Shown here: positions 52,629 through 61,463 of the stretch, piece by piece | How positions within the stretch are numbered: position 1 is the first letter of the stretch | Layout: the number at the start of each line of letters is the position of its first letter | Source of the DNA: Pedobacter caeni | GTDB taxonomy: Bacteria > Bacteroidota > Bacteroidia > Sphingobacteriales > Sphingobacteriaceae | Reading direction: 5' to 3' | DNA: 64,000 nt | Assembly (NCBI RefSeq): GCF_900129215.1 | Contig: NZ_FQUQ01000005.1 | Location: 636,516-700,515, forward strand | The notes under the pieces: generated by a model | Databases searched by the model: none | Told to the model about the DNA's origin: nothing | What the model saw: only the letters and a program-made list of their open reading frames with translations | Position numbers and translations under genes: made by a program

Positions 52629-53180
52629 TTATAGTAGAAACTTTAACTCACGTTCCAGTCTTTTTCTGGCCCTGAACAACTGGATTTTCACATTTGGGAT
52701 GGACAATCCTGTGATCTCACAAACTTCCTTGATGGTACTTTCATTGATATAATATAAGGTAACCAGCAGTGCCTCTGTTTTTGGAAGTTTCTCAATGGCC
52801 AGTTTTACATACTTTGCCTGCTCATCCGATTGTATCTGATCCAGCTGAGGAACATTGCCGTCAGTAGCATCATGTTGGTGGTTTTCATCATCTATAGAGG
52901 AAGTCTTTATTCTTTTGTCTTTAATCATCAGAATGGCCGTTCGGTAAACGATTGTATATAACCAGGTGGAGAACTTTGAATTTCCCTTAAAACTGTGAAT
53001 GGCCTGATAGGCTTTAATAAAACCCTCTTGCGCGGCATCCTCGGCCTCTTCTGCATTTCCGGTAATTTTGAGCGCAATGGTATAAGCCATGTTCTTATAC
53101 TTATTCAGAAGAAATGAATAGGAGGCGGCATCACCGTTCTTTACCCTGTCAACATAAATCTGATCTTCTGTATGGTCCAT
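52629..53180 (-). CDS. ECF-type RNA polymerase sigma factor
   Basis: 183 residues. Sigma region 2 (SFLLNKYKNMAYTIALKITGNAEEAEDAAQEGFIKAY in part; FSTWLYTIVYRTAI) and region 4 (LPKTEALLVTLYYINESTIKEVCEITGLSIPNVKIQLFRARKRL in part) are clear. It directs RNA polymerase to stress or envelope promoters. The next gene is a probable membrane anti-sigma factor. A promoter almost identical to the one driving the divergent DUF6249 gene precedes it, so it may recognise its own promoter. Confidence 0.95.
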   Translation of the reverse strand: MDHTEDQIYVDRVKNGDAASYSFLLNKYKNMAYTIALKITGNAEEAEDAAQEGFIKAYQAIHSFKGNSKFSTWLYTIVYRTAILMIKDKRIKTSSIDDENHQHDATDGNVPQLDQIQSDEQAKYVKLAIEKLPKTEALLVTLYYINESTIKEVCEITGLSIPNVKIQLFRARKRLERELKFLL

Positions 53181-53184
53181 TCTC

Positions 53185-53282
53185 CCATAAGAGCAGTATA
53201 TTGCTAAGTTGGTTACAAATAATGTCAGATATTTTTATTTAATATTTTTTGTAACCAACCATGAAGTATTTCGCTCCTATGG
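53185..53282. promoter_or_regulatory. Mirrored pair of probable ECF-type promoters
   Basis: On the plus strand TGTAACCAAC (53250-53259), 13 bases, GCTCCTATGG (53273-53282). On the minus strand TGTAACCAAC (53217-53208), 13 bases, GCTCTTATGG (53194-53185). Nineteen of twenty box bases agree and the spacing is the same. The TGTAACC boxes are the -35-like part and lie back to back within a 12-bp inverted repeat (53208-53259). Confidence 0.72.
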
Positions 53283-53310
53283 CATATATCAACAATTTAA
53301 AATTACGATC

Positions 53311-53643
53311 ATGGATGAAACAGCAAGAGATCTCATCGTTTCCTTAGCCGCTTTTGTAGCAATTTTTGGAATCATATATGTGTATTTAATGACCAGACAC
53401 CGGGAACGGATGGCGATGCTGGACAGAGGGGTAGAGGCATCACCTTTTAATTCTATCAAACATTCAAATTTTCTGACTTTGAAATATGGGATGCTCTCTG
53501 TAGGTGTAGCGATAGGAATGATCATGGGTTCGGTACTCAGTGATTATGGAATGGCGAAGTCGACCAGCTTTTTATCAATGATCTTCCTGTTCGGAGGAAT
53601 CAGTTTGATCCTCAACCACATCATCACCAGAAAAATATCCTGA
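53311..53643 (+). CDS. DUF6249 membrane protein
   Basis: 110 residues from the ATG at 53311; an upstream TTG reading from 53209 would cross the promoter. An N-terminal helix (LIVSLAAFVAIFGIIYVYLM) is followed by TRHRERMAMLDRGVEA and two more helices. RERMAMLDRG-type motifs mark DUF6249, a small envelope family that often lies beside ECF sigma genes. Here it is divergent from one, with matching promoters. Confidence 0.88.
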   Translation: MDETARDLIVSLAAFVAIFGIIYVYLMTRHRERMAMLDRGVEASPFNSIKHSNFLTLKYGMLSVGVAIGMIMGSVLSDYGMAKSTSFLSMIFLFGGISLILNHIITRKIS

Positions 53644-53777
53644 TCCCAGGCTAGGGGGCCGTATTCCCGCGGCTCTTAAATACCCTCTTTTTACTGCAAT
53701 ATAGCTTTTGAGTGCTCAAAAATAGCGCTTAGGCGAAGCTATGCCCTTAAATATTGAAAACTTATAATCCAGATACC

Positions 53778-56162
53778 ATGTCTATAAAAAACATAACCCG
53801 AATATTATGCTGCATCACGATGTTCTTCCTGGCTGCATACGCAAAAGGACAAACCGTTCCGAACCACAACGCAGTCTCAGGCGTAGTCGCAGACCAGGCA
53901 ACGAAACTGCCTTTAAGTTATGTTACTGTCCGCCTGAAAACAGCAGATGGGATCATCTTCAAAGCCATGCTGACCTCAGACAATGGATCATTTCAGTTCA
54001 GGGACCTCCATCCCGGACAGTATACCCTTAGTTTATCTGCATTGGGTTATCAGCTCTTGCAATTGCCTGCCGGAGGAGCTCCCGATACCCTATACCTTCA
54101 GTCAAAAGAAAATAGCCTGAAGGAAGTTTCGATTACTGCCGACAAGCCCATTGTCAGGCAGAAGGCGGGTAAAATCATTTACGACATGCAAGCGGATCCC
54201 GATAGTAAAAGCAGTCAGCTGCTGGAAATGATGCGCAAAATTCCTTTTGTCTCCGTAGATGGCAATCAGAATCTGCTGTTAAAAGGAAGCCCTGATTTCA
54301 GGGTTTTTCTAAACGGAAAACCATCCGGTATGTTTGCAAGAGATCTAAAATCCATTTTAAAAAGTATCCCGGCATCAACAGTCCAAAGCATTGAAGTAAT
54401 GACGATTCCCCCGTCAAAATATGATGCTGAAGGATTGGCCGGGATCATCAACATCATCACCATCAAAAAATTAAATAACGAATTGAATGGTACCCTGAAT
54501 TTAAATGCCCGTCAGCCAGACGCAAGCACGGGTATTGGAAGCTCATTTACTTACAAAAAGGACAAATGGGGAATGTCAGTTCTTACAGGCGGAAACTTAA
54601 ATCATAGCCCAAAATTAGGTAGTACGGGATTCAGGCAAAGTTCTGGTGCAAATCCAACGGATTTATTTCAAGAGCGAAGCCGATGGTCAGATCAGAAAAC
54701 AGGTTATTTAGGAACAGAGTTGAGTTATGAAATAGATACTTTAAACCTGATCTCAGCCAGGTTTAATACCAATGGAAACCGGTCTGAGGACAATGGTTTT
54801 TTACATTCAGAAATGAAGGGAGCTGAGGGGATTTTGCAAGGTTATGAGCTTGCGGAGCGCACAAGGAACAATAGCTCCGGAATGGATTTCTCGGCCGACT
54901 ATCAATTGGGCTTCAAAGCGGATAAGAACCGGATGCTGACCTTATCTTACAGTTATCAAAACTATAAAAGCTGGCCTTCCACTGAAGCGTTGATCTCCAA
55001 TGTATTGAATTACCCTGGCCGGGATTACAGGCAGGAACAGTACGACCGTACCAAAGAAAATACCGTACAGCTGGATTATGTCTATCCTCATAAAAATCTG
55101 ACGATAGAAATGGGAGCAAAAGGGATATTCCGGAATAACAATGCGGATTTCAAGGTAGATCACGATCCTCAGAACAGCGATCATTTAACCTATAGACAGC
55201 AAGTTTTATCTGCCTATAATTCTTACCAGTTGAATTGGAAAAGCTGGAATCTTCAGGCCGGTCTGCGTTTGGAACGAACCCTGATCGATGCTGATTTCCT
55301 GACCAATTCTTCAAGTGTAAAGCAAAATTATACCAATTTATTTCCAACCCTGGTGATCAGTAAGACATTAAAATCCGGGAATAGTCTGAATGCCGGCTTT
55401 TCGCAAAGAATGAAAAGACCGGGAATAAACAGGCTCAATCCTTTTGTAAACCGAGTAAATCCAGACTTCGAAATTACGGGTAACCCGGATTTACGTCCTG
55501 TAGTGGTCAACTCGATCTCTCTTGGGTATAACAGCTCCAAAAAGCTAACCTTTAATGCTGGAATGGATTATTCCTTTTTAAATGAGGCAGATTTGGCAGT
55601 GAGTACTTTTGATCCGGTTCGCAACATTACAAGAAAGACTTTTGATAATTCAGGAAAACTTGCCGGACTCAGCAGTTTTATCTATCTCCGGTACCCTTTA
55701 GCCAGTCGACTGGACCTGAGCCTGAACGGACGTGCCATCTATTTCTGGATCAGTGGTGAGACTATGGGGCAAAAAATGAAAACAGAATTGTTTACCTATT
55801 CCTTCAACTTATCCTCCGGATATAATTTTGAAAGTGGTTGGCGGGCCAGCATGAATTTTAACCTGGATAGCCGAAATCCAACCGGTTTTCAGGGAACAAC
55901 GAACGGGATGTTTTCTTCTTCTTTTAATGTCAGCAAAACGCTGATTAAAGATAAATTGTCTTTCGGGGCAGGAGTCAATAACCCATTTACAAAATTCAGA
56001 ACGAATAAAACACTTACTGAAGGTACCCAATTTTACCAGGCCGACTATTCCCAAAGTTATTTCAGGTCGTTCAGTGTCAGTTTGAATTACAACTTTGGCG
56101 GATTAAAAGATAACCTGAAGAAAAATAAGCGCGGGATCAGGAATAATGACGTATCAAATTAA
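53778..56162 (+). CDS. Outer-membrane beta-barrel receptor (TonB-dependent-like)
   Basis: 794 residues from the ATG at 53778; a TTG at 53754 is in frame but less likely. Signal peptide ending AKGQ, a carboxypeptidase-regulatory-like domain (SGVVADQATKLPLSYVTV), a plug (VRQKAGKIIYDMQ, SSQLLEMMRKIPFVSVDG, GLAGIINIITIKK) and a large barrel of the OMP_b-brl_3 type ending in an aromatic strand (FSVSLNYNFGG) and a basic tail. It resembles SusC-like or FecA-type receptors but has no SusD partner here. Substrate unknown. Confidence 0.93.
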   Translation: MSIKNITRILCCITMFFLAAYAKGQTVPNHNAVSGVVADQATKLPLSYVTVRLKTADGIIFKAMLTSDNGSFQFRDLHPGQYTLSLSALGYQLLQLPAGGAPDTLYLQSKENSLKEVSITADKPIVRQKAGKIIYDMQADPDSKSSQLLEMMRKIPFVSVDGNQNLLLKGSPDFRVFLNGKPSGMFARDLKSILKSIPASTVQSIEVMTIPPSKYDAEGLAGIINIITIKKLNNELNGTLNLNARQPDASTGIGSSFTYKKDKWGMSVLTGGNLNHSPKLGSTGFRQSSGANPTDLFQERSRWSDQKTGYLGTELSYEIDTLNLISARFNTNGNRSEDNGFLHSEMKGAEGILQGYELAERTRNNSSGMDFSADYQLGFKADKNRMLTLSYSYQNYKSWPSTEALISNVLNYPGRDYRQEQYDRTKENTVQLDYVYPHKNLTIEMGAKGIFRNNNADFKVDHDPQNSDHLTYRQQVLSAYNSYQLNWKSWNLQAGLRLERTLIDADFLTNSSSVKQNYTNLFPTLVISKTLKSGNSLNAGFSQRMKRPGINRLNPFVNRVNPDFEITGNPDLRPVVVNSISLGYNSSKKLTFNAGMDYSFLNEADLAVSTFDPVRNITRKTFDNSGKLAGLSSFIYLRYPLASRLDLSLNGRAIYFWISGETMGQKMKTELFTYSFNLSSGYNFESGWRASMNFNLDSRNPTGFQGTTNGMFSSSFNVSKTLIKDKLSFGAGVNNPFTKFRTNKTLTEGTQFYQADYSQSYFRSFSVSLNYNFGGLKDNLKKNKRGIRNNDVSN

Positions 56163-56181
56163 AAACAGAGTGTGTTGACGT

Positions 56182-56628
56182 TCATCGTTTTCTGGAGAAC
56201 AGGGATTGTAATTCCAAATCTCTGACCGGACTTGCAGCCAGGTAAGCCAGCAGTAAAATCAGCAGGAATTCCGGCAGGTAAAAGAAGTAACTTAACCAGG
56301 TATGCAGGGGCAACCCAGAGGGGATGGAATGAAGGTTAACGGTAAGGATTGCAGCAATCATCACCACAATTAACACTACACTACTTAACCTTTTAAACAG
56401 ACCGAGGAAGAGGAAGGTACCGGCAATCATTTCGATACCGGAGAGGAGATAGCTGGCAACAACAGGAAAGGGCATTCCGGTGCCGGTCAAGGTTTCCAGC
56501 ATAGATTTATGATTTGCATCTACCGTTAATTTATTGAATCCGGTAACGAAAAAGAAGATCCCAATACTCAACCTGATGATCAAATGAATGACCCATTCGT
56601 AATTTCTGGTTTTCCTGTGATAACTCAT
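56182..56628 (-). CDS. DoxX-family membrane protein
   Basis: 148 residues, four membrane helices. HLIIRLSIGIFFFVTGFNKL opens the DoxX core, followed by PFPVVASYLLSGIEMIAGTFLFLGLFKR. The family is found in membrane redox-linked complexes, but no partner is seen. The upstream mscS gene is separated by a hairpin at 56651, so this may have its own promoter. Confidence 0.9.
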   Translation of the reverse strand: MSYHRKTRNYEWVIHLIIRLSIGIFFFVTGFNKLTVDANHKSMLETLTGTGMPFPVVASYLLSGIEMIAGTFLFLGLFKRLSSVVLIVVMIAAILTVNLHSIPSGLPLHTWLSYFFYLPEFLLILLLAYLAASPVRDLELQSLFSRKR

Positions 56629-56650
56629 AAATAAGATTTATAGTTGAATT

Positions 56651-56671
56651 AGCGCCGCAATTTGCGGCGCT
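56651..56671 (-). terminator. Hairpin between mscS and doxX
   Basis: Arms AGCGCCGCA (56651-56659) and TGCGGCGCT (56663-56671) with a 3-base loop, very GC-rich. No long T run follows, so termination may be partial. It is downstream of the mscS gene on the minus strand. Confidence 0.65.
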
Positions 56672-56678
56672 ATAAAAT

Positions 56679-57524
56679 TTATTCTGCACCCAGCGCTGGT
56701 GCAGGGCCATCTGAGATCACGTGGATCTCACGTTGCGGATAAGGAATGCCAATGTTATTTTTATCCAGCTCCTGTTTGATCAATTGGTAATTTCTATGAT
56801 AAGTTGGCCAGAAATCTCCGTTTGCAGACCAGGCGCGGGTGGTCAGGTTTACGGCGTTATCGCCCAAAGCACTTACAAGAACTACCGGTGCAGGATCTTT
56901 GAGCACAAGCGGATCAGCGGCTAAAGTTTTCAGGATCACATTTCTCGCCACATCAATATCTGAGTTGTAAGATATGCCAATTACATATTCTGCCATTCTG
57001 TTTTCATTATCGGAAACGTTATTGATCACCGCATTTGCCAATGGGCCGTTTGGAGCATATAATGTTGTTCCATTTTTTGCCTTTAAGGTCGTATATAAAA
57101 TGTCAATCTTCTGAACGGTTCCTTCAACACCATTGCTGGAAGAAATGAAATGTCCGATTTTGAAAGGTTTAAACAGCAGGATCAATACCCCACCTGCAAA
57201 ATTGGAAAGACTTCCCTGCAAGGCAAGACCGATCGCCAGACCGGCAGCACCGAGAACTGCGACAAAAGAAGTATTGGGAATTCCCAGGGTAGAGGTTACC
57301 GTAAGCAATAAAAGGATGTACAGTATGGCTTTTAAAATGCTAAGAAGGAAGTTCGTAAGCGAGCTGTCGATCTTGCCTTTATTGAGGCGTTTCGTTAAAA
57401 CGCGAAGCAGAAATTTGATCAGCCAGATGCCGATTACTAAAACAAGGATCGCACTAATAAAAGAGGGGAGGCTGTCAATTAATCTGTTCAGTAGGCGTTC
57501 AATACCGATTTCTAAATTAGTCAT
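56679..57524 (-). CDS. MscS-type mechanosensitive channel
   Basis: 281 residues, the small MscS size. Three N-terminal helices, with the pore helix AVLGAAGLAIGLALQGSLSNFAGGVLILLFKPFKIG, seen here only by its Gly/Ala pattern, then the beta domain (LYTTLKAKNGTTLYAPNGPLANAVINN) and an alpha-beta C-terminus. It opens under hypo-osmotic shock in the inner membrane. Upstream of doxX on the same strand. Confidence 0.95.
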   Translation of the reverse strand: MTNLEIGIERLLNRLIDSLPSFISAILVLVIGIWLIKFLLRVLTKRLNKGKIDSSLTNFLLSILKAILYILLLLTVTSTLGIPNTSFVAVLGAAGLAIGLALQGSLSNFAGGVLILLFKPFKIGHFISSSNGVEGTVQKIDILYTTLKAKNGTTLYAPNGPLANAVINNVSDNENRMAEYVIGISYNSDIDVARNVILKTLAADPLVLKDPAPVVLVSALGDNAVNLTTRAWSANGDFWPTYHRNYQLIKQELDKNNIGIPYPQREIHVISDGPAPALGAE

Positions 57525-57734
57525 AAAGTGTTATTTTTCAGTTTTACCAGGAGTAACACATTTATAATGCCATTTATTACTCAGCCGGGCCTGTTTTACC
57601 TTAACCTTAAGGTTAAAATCAATTTTTGCAAAACCGGGATTTTTATTGCATTTTGAAAGCCCTGAATAATGGTCGGGCAAGGTTACATTGCCAGAGACGA
57701 AGAATAACTTCAGATTTCCTACAAAATTAGGGTA

Positions 57735-57742
57735 TAGTTTTG
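57735..57742 (+). promoter_or_regulatory. -7 box of the first PAP2 gene
   Basis: TAGTTTTG, a perfect -7 box 19 bases before the start. The sequence around it, including CCTACAAAATTAG upstream, matches the corresponding region before the second PAP2 gene, so the promoter was copied along with the gene. Confidence 0.5.
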
Positions 57743-57761
57743 GTTTAGAATTATTATAACG

Positions 57762-58502
57762 ATGTTGAGATTGAGATGTGCCCTGTTACTGATCCTGTGT
57801 TTTCCTATATTAACCAAGGCACAGCAAGCGGATTCTTTGGCAAAGAAAAATACCTTTCGGATAGCCCCTTTTATTATCCCTACCGTATTTATTGGTTATG
57901 GATTAATGGCAAAAGGAGATAACTTTATCAGGGATCTGGACCGTACTACACAATCTGAACTTCAGGAAGACCATCCGCTGTTCTCAAAACGAGCGGATGA
58001 TTTTATGCGTTACGTACCAGCTTTGGCCGTATATGGATTAAATCTGGCTGGTGTAAAAGGAAAGAACACTTTGCTGGATGCTACCGGAAACTATGTGGTA
58101 ACGATGGGAATCATGACCGCTGCGGTAGCCATTGCCAAAAAACAATCACATCGTCTCCGGCCGGATGGAAGTAGTTACGATTCTTTTCCTTCCGGACATA
58201 CTGCTACCTCATTCGCCTCCGCGGAATTTCTGAAACAGGAGTATAAGGATGTCTCCCCATGGATTGGTTATGCCGGATATGCCGTAGCCGCAGGAACTGG
58301 TGTTTTCAGATTATATAATAATAAGCATTGGGTAAGCGATGTTGTTGCAGGAGCTGGTGTCGGAATTCTGTCTGCAAAACTCGGATATCTGGTGTATCCA
58401 CATCTGAAAAGACTCATCATGGGCAGAAAACAAACTAATTTCAACCTGATGCCAGCCTATCAGGGTAAAGCAGTCGGGTTTTCTTTTTCCGGAAGATTCT
58501 AA
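57762..58502 (+). CDS. PAP2-family phosphatase (first tandem copy)
   Basis: 246 residues. Signal peptide, one membrane segment region, and the acid-phosphatase motif set KKQSHRLRP, FPSGHTA and RLYNNKHWVSDV (K-x6-RP, PSGH, R-x5-H-x3-D). Such enzymes dephosphorylate lipid phosphates or undecaprenyl-like pyrophosphates in the envelope. The next gene is a paralogue in the same order and layout. Confidence 0.93.
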   Translation: MLRLRCALLLILCFPILTKAQQADSLAKKNTFRIAPFIIPTVFIGYGLMAKGDNFIRDLDRTTQSELQEDHPLFSKRADDFMRYVPALAVYGLNLAGVKGKNTLLDATGNYVVTMGIMTAAVAIAKKQSHRLRPDGSSYDSFPSGHTATSFASAEFLKQEYKDVSPWIGYAGYAVAAGTGVFRLYNNKHWVSDVVAGAGVGILSAKLGYLVYPHLKRLIMGRKQTNFNLMPAYQGKAVGFSFSGRF

Positions 58503-58539
58503 ATATAAAGAAGATTTTAAACGACGAAAATACCGGCTT

Positions 58540-58593
58540 CAGAATTGCTCCATATTCCCTACAGAATTGCTCCATATTTAGAGGATAGCTTTG
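58540..58593 (+). repeat. 17-bp direct repeat and -7 box of the second PAP2 gene
   Basis: CAGAATTGCTCCATATT occurs at 58540-58556 and 58562-58578, a 22-base period. The second copy is next to TAGCTTTG at 58586-58593, the -7 box. The repeat covers the expected -33 region, so it may be a pair of activator sites. Confidence 0.55.
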
Positions 58594-58610
58594 GCTAATA
58601 ACTCTATGAC

Positions 58611-59369
58611 ATGAAAAATTTTCTTTGTTTTTTAGCCCTTTGCTGCTTTCCCGGACTGATGTATGGACAGATTCAGCAACCTGATTCTACAGCCATAAAA
58701 AAAGCCGCAGAAAATACCCTGAAAATTAAGTCATTGATCATTCCTGCCATCTTTATCAGTTATGGAGCCCTTTCATTAGGTAATAATGCCATTCGGGATC
58801 TGGATAAAACGACAAAAGACGAGCTTAAGGAAGACCATCCTTTGTTTGCAGCGCATGTAGATGATTACTCGCAGTTTGCTCCGGCTCTGGCTGTTTATGC
58901 GTTGAACCTTGCCGGGATCAAGGGCAGGCATAACCTGGCGGATGCCACCGGAATCTATGTGTTGTCTTCTGCAATTATGGGAGGAACAGTGTCTATCTTA
59001 AAAAGTAGTTCACACCGCTTGAGGCCAAACGGGAGTGGATATAACTCGTTTCCTTCCGGACATACTGCAAATGCTTTTGCAGCGGCTGAATTTCTGAATC
59101 AGGAATATAAAGAGGTCTCTCCCTGGTATGGCTACGCCGGGTATACGGTGGCCGCGGCAACAGGAGCTTTGAGGATGTACAACAATAAGCATTGGTTTAG
59201 CGATGTGGTTGCAGGAGCCGGAATAGGGATTTTATCCACCAAAATGGCTTATTACCTGTATCCCCGTTTAAAGAAACTGGTATTGGGTAGGGAAACTACT
59301 GTAAATTATAGCATGGTACCTGCCTATCAGAACGGGGGGGTCGGACTTTCTTTCCATGGCACATTCTAA
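58611..59369 (+). CDS. PAP2-family phosphatase (second tandem copy)
   Basis: 252 residues, clearly paralogous to the gene before it: signal peptide, KSSSHRLRP, FPSGHTA, RMYNNKHWFSDV with the same metal-free phosphatase layout, and GLSFHGTF in place of VGFSFSGRF at the end. It has its own promoter with a direct repeat. A terminator follows at 59390. Confidence 0.93.
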   Translation: MKNFLCFLALCCFPGLMYGQIQQPDSTAIKKAAENTLKIKSLIIPAIFISYGALSLGNNAIRDLDKTTKDELKEDHPLFAAHVDDYSQFAPALAVYALNLAGIKGRHNLADATGIYVLSSAIMGGTVSILKSSSHRLRPNGSGYNSFPSGHTANAFAAAEFLNQEYKEVSPWYGYAGYTVAAATGALRMYNNKHWFSDVVAGAGIGILSTKMAYYLYPRLKKLVLGRETTVNYSMVPAYQNGGVGLSFHGTF

Positions 59370-59389
59370 ATACAGAATCACCTTGTAAA

Positions 59390-59421
59390 AAAGGGGTTGA
59401 ACTTCCCGGAACAACCCCTTT
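59390..59421 (+). terminator. Terminator after the second PAP2 gene
   Basis: Perfect 10-bp arms AAAGGGGTTG (59390-59399) and CAACCCCTTT (59412-59421) with a 12-base loop; the T run is short. Confidence 0.75.
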
Positions 59422-59657
59422 ATCGTCGACATCCATCGAGTCAGAATAAATTATACTCAAATATATCATCGCAATAAATCCTAAAAAATGATCTTCGTCA
59501 CAATTTTATATAAATGGCGATTGGGCTGTATTTGAGCGCTGTTTATTCTTGAAAATGCAATATTAATGTCATTAAAGACCGGAGTTTTGATTATTGTTTG
59601 TAATCGTTCTAAATAATAGGACTTTTGCAAGCAGTAAATTAATTAAAACTTACCGTT

Positions 59658-60494
59658 ATGGAAAAGAAAGAAAATTTAGCTGCGCAAATCGTAACGACTA
59701 CCCTTTATCTGAAGAGCCGGGAGTACATTACTCCTCATTATATCAGAATCAGACTTACCGGTGATGATGTTTATAAATTCGCTGAACCTACGATAGGAGT
59801 AAACAATAAAATCTATATCCCCCCGGTGGGAGTGGATGAGGTCCATTATCCAAGCTGGGACTTTGAAGCCGAGAAATGGAATATGCCACCAATAGAAGTG
59901 CGGCCGGCAATCCGTACCTATACTCATCGTGGAATAGATCTTGAAAAAAAAGAAATGATCATTGATTTTGTAGCGCATGGCGATCAGGGCCCGGCATCTG
60001 CCTGGGCAATACATGCGAAACCCGGAGCGCCTTTGGGGATCAGCATGAGGGCAAAGTCGACGGAACTTTACCCCAAAGCAGACTGGTATCTTTTAGCGGG
60101 GGATGCAACAGCGATCCCGGTAATGGCGGCAATCCTGGAAGATCTTCCTGAAGGAGCTGAAGGATTTGCTTATCTGGAAGTGGCAAGTGAAGCAGAGGAG
60201 CAGTTGTTGCAAACTAAATCAAAGGTCCAGATTAAATGGATTCATAATCCTGTAGCCGGAGAGGGGACTTTCCTGGCTGAAGCAGTGCGGCAGACGAGTT
60301 TACCGGAAGGAGAAACGCCAGGCAAATTTGCTTATGTCGCTGCTGAATTTAAATCAGTCAAAGCCATTCGGCAGTATCTTCGTAATGAAGCTTTTTGGCC
60401 CAGGGAAGAGGTCTATGCTTATTCTTATTGGAAAGCGGGAATCTCTGAAGATGGATCGGAAGTAGACCGGAGAGCAGAATATCTCGAAAAATAA
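59658..60494 (+). CDS. Siderophore-interacting protein (flavin-dependent ferric reductase type)
   Basis: 278 residues. FAD-binding part with IRPAIRTYTHRG-type motif (RTYT), MIIDFVAHGDQGPASAWAIHAKPGAPLGI, then an NAD(P)H-type domain with YLLAGDATAIPVMAAILEDLP and YVAAEFKSVKAIRQYLRNE. This is the SIP (ViuB/YqjH) family: it releases iron from ferric siderophores in the cytoplasm. No transporter gene is adjacent. A promoter with TTTG and a GACTTTTG-like -7 box lies about 35 bases upstream. No Fur box is obvious. Confidence 0.93.
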   Translation: MEKKENLAAQIVTTTLYLKSREYITPHYIRIRLTGDDVYKFAEPTIGVNNKIYIPPVGVDEVHYPSWDFEAEKWNMPPIEVRPAIRTYTHRGIDLEKKEMIIDFVAHGDQGPASAWAIHAKPGAPLGISMRAKSTELYPKADWYLLAGDATAIPVMAAILEDLPEGAEGFAYLEVASEAEEQLLQTKSKVQIKWIHNPVAGEGTFLAEAVRQTSLPEGETPGKFAYVAAEFKSVKAIRQYLRNEAFWPREEVYAYSYWKAGISEDGSEVDRRAEYLEK

Positions 60495-60612
60495 TACAAT
60501 TTGTAATTGCCATAATATCTTGTAAATTTAGTGCAGTTACTTACTGAAATATTAAACATACTTCATGCGGTAATTTTATATCATTATGCGTTTTTAAGAA
60601 TTTTGCTCTCCA

Positions 60613-60819
60613 ATGAAAAAAATAACGCTTTATATAGCCGGATGTTTGATCGCTGTATGCAGTATGTTTCTTGCAGCCTTTCTTATCGCTTTCTTTTCCG
60701 GTGATCCTGTCAATTATATTTTTGACAAATACTTTTGGATTGCTGCGCTTTCTTTTGGCGTGTGTCTGGGTTATTTTCTATCAAGGGAGAATATTTCTAA
60801 TCCCTGGAGCGAAGAGTAG
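60613..60819 (+). CDS. Small two-helix membrane protein
   Basis: 68 residues: LYIAGCLIAVCSMFLAAFLIAFF, a short loop and WIAALSFGVCLGYFLS, then an acidic tail. No family known. It has a good start and a coding-like composition, but no confirming signal beyond that. Confidence 0.6.
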   Translation: MKKITLYIAGCLIAVCSMFLAAFLIAFFSGDPVNYIFDKYFWIAALSFGVCLGYFLSRENISNPWSEE

Positions 60820-61463
60820 GAACCGATCATTAATGTAGTGGTTTTTTACCAGGCCCTCTTTCTTTACTTTTTCTTCGTTTGCTGACAAGATTTGTAGTCC
60901 ATACTTATTTTTAGGTCTTGTCTGTGTTTCTTTATTTGGTAATTTTTATTTCAAATCATGTATATATTTCATTTTAGTGATTTTTGTTTTTCATTTGTTT
61001 CGTTGTAGTTTTAAAGTCCGTCAGCTTTAAGTGTTTGTATCTTCCTTTTTACCTAAGTATCTGTTGTGATTGTTCTTATTGGCATAATGATTTATTTATA
61101 TTTAATTGGTATTATTTACCCCGTATTGGGGAAAATATTACACTAATATTCCCGAATATGTTTTGATCTTTATTCCTGTTCGTTTTAACTTAATTTCAAA
61201 AATCGTATTTAATGTGCTTTTGTTGGTGTTTTTGCTGATTATTATTTTATTGGCTTAGTTTTTATTTAGAAAAATGATTTTTTTGTTCAAATTTTAATAA
61301 AATGAACAAAATTCTGATTAATTTGGTGGTAATAAATATAGTTAATCTTTAAGAAAGTTGCTGGGGGGGCTGATCATCTTGAAAGAAAAAGCAATCATTT
61401 AAATGGATCTGATCCAGATGAGTGATGCTCTCATAAGGAGAATAAGCCTGTATAATAAATATT
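60820..61463. other. Long AT-rich intergenic region
   Basis: 644 bases of very high AT content without a convincing gene; a 60-codon open frame at 60984 lacks coding character. There is one clear structure, an inverted repeat TTTTGTTCA (61281-61289) / TGAACAAAA (61303-61311). The region must hold the promoter of the large surface-protein gene at 61464; no box pair is clear. A run of seven G at 61364 is unusual for this DNA. Confidence 0.55.

Noticed and set aside
60984..61166. 60-codon open frame in the gap before the surface-protein gene
   Set aside because: Phe/Tyr/Cys-rich translation of AT-rich DNA, no start context, no family likeness.
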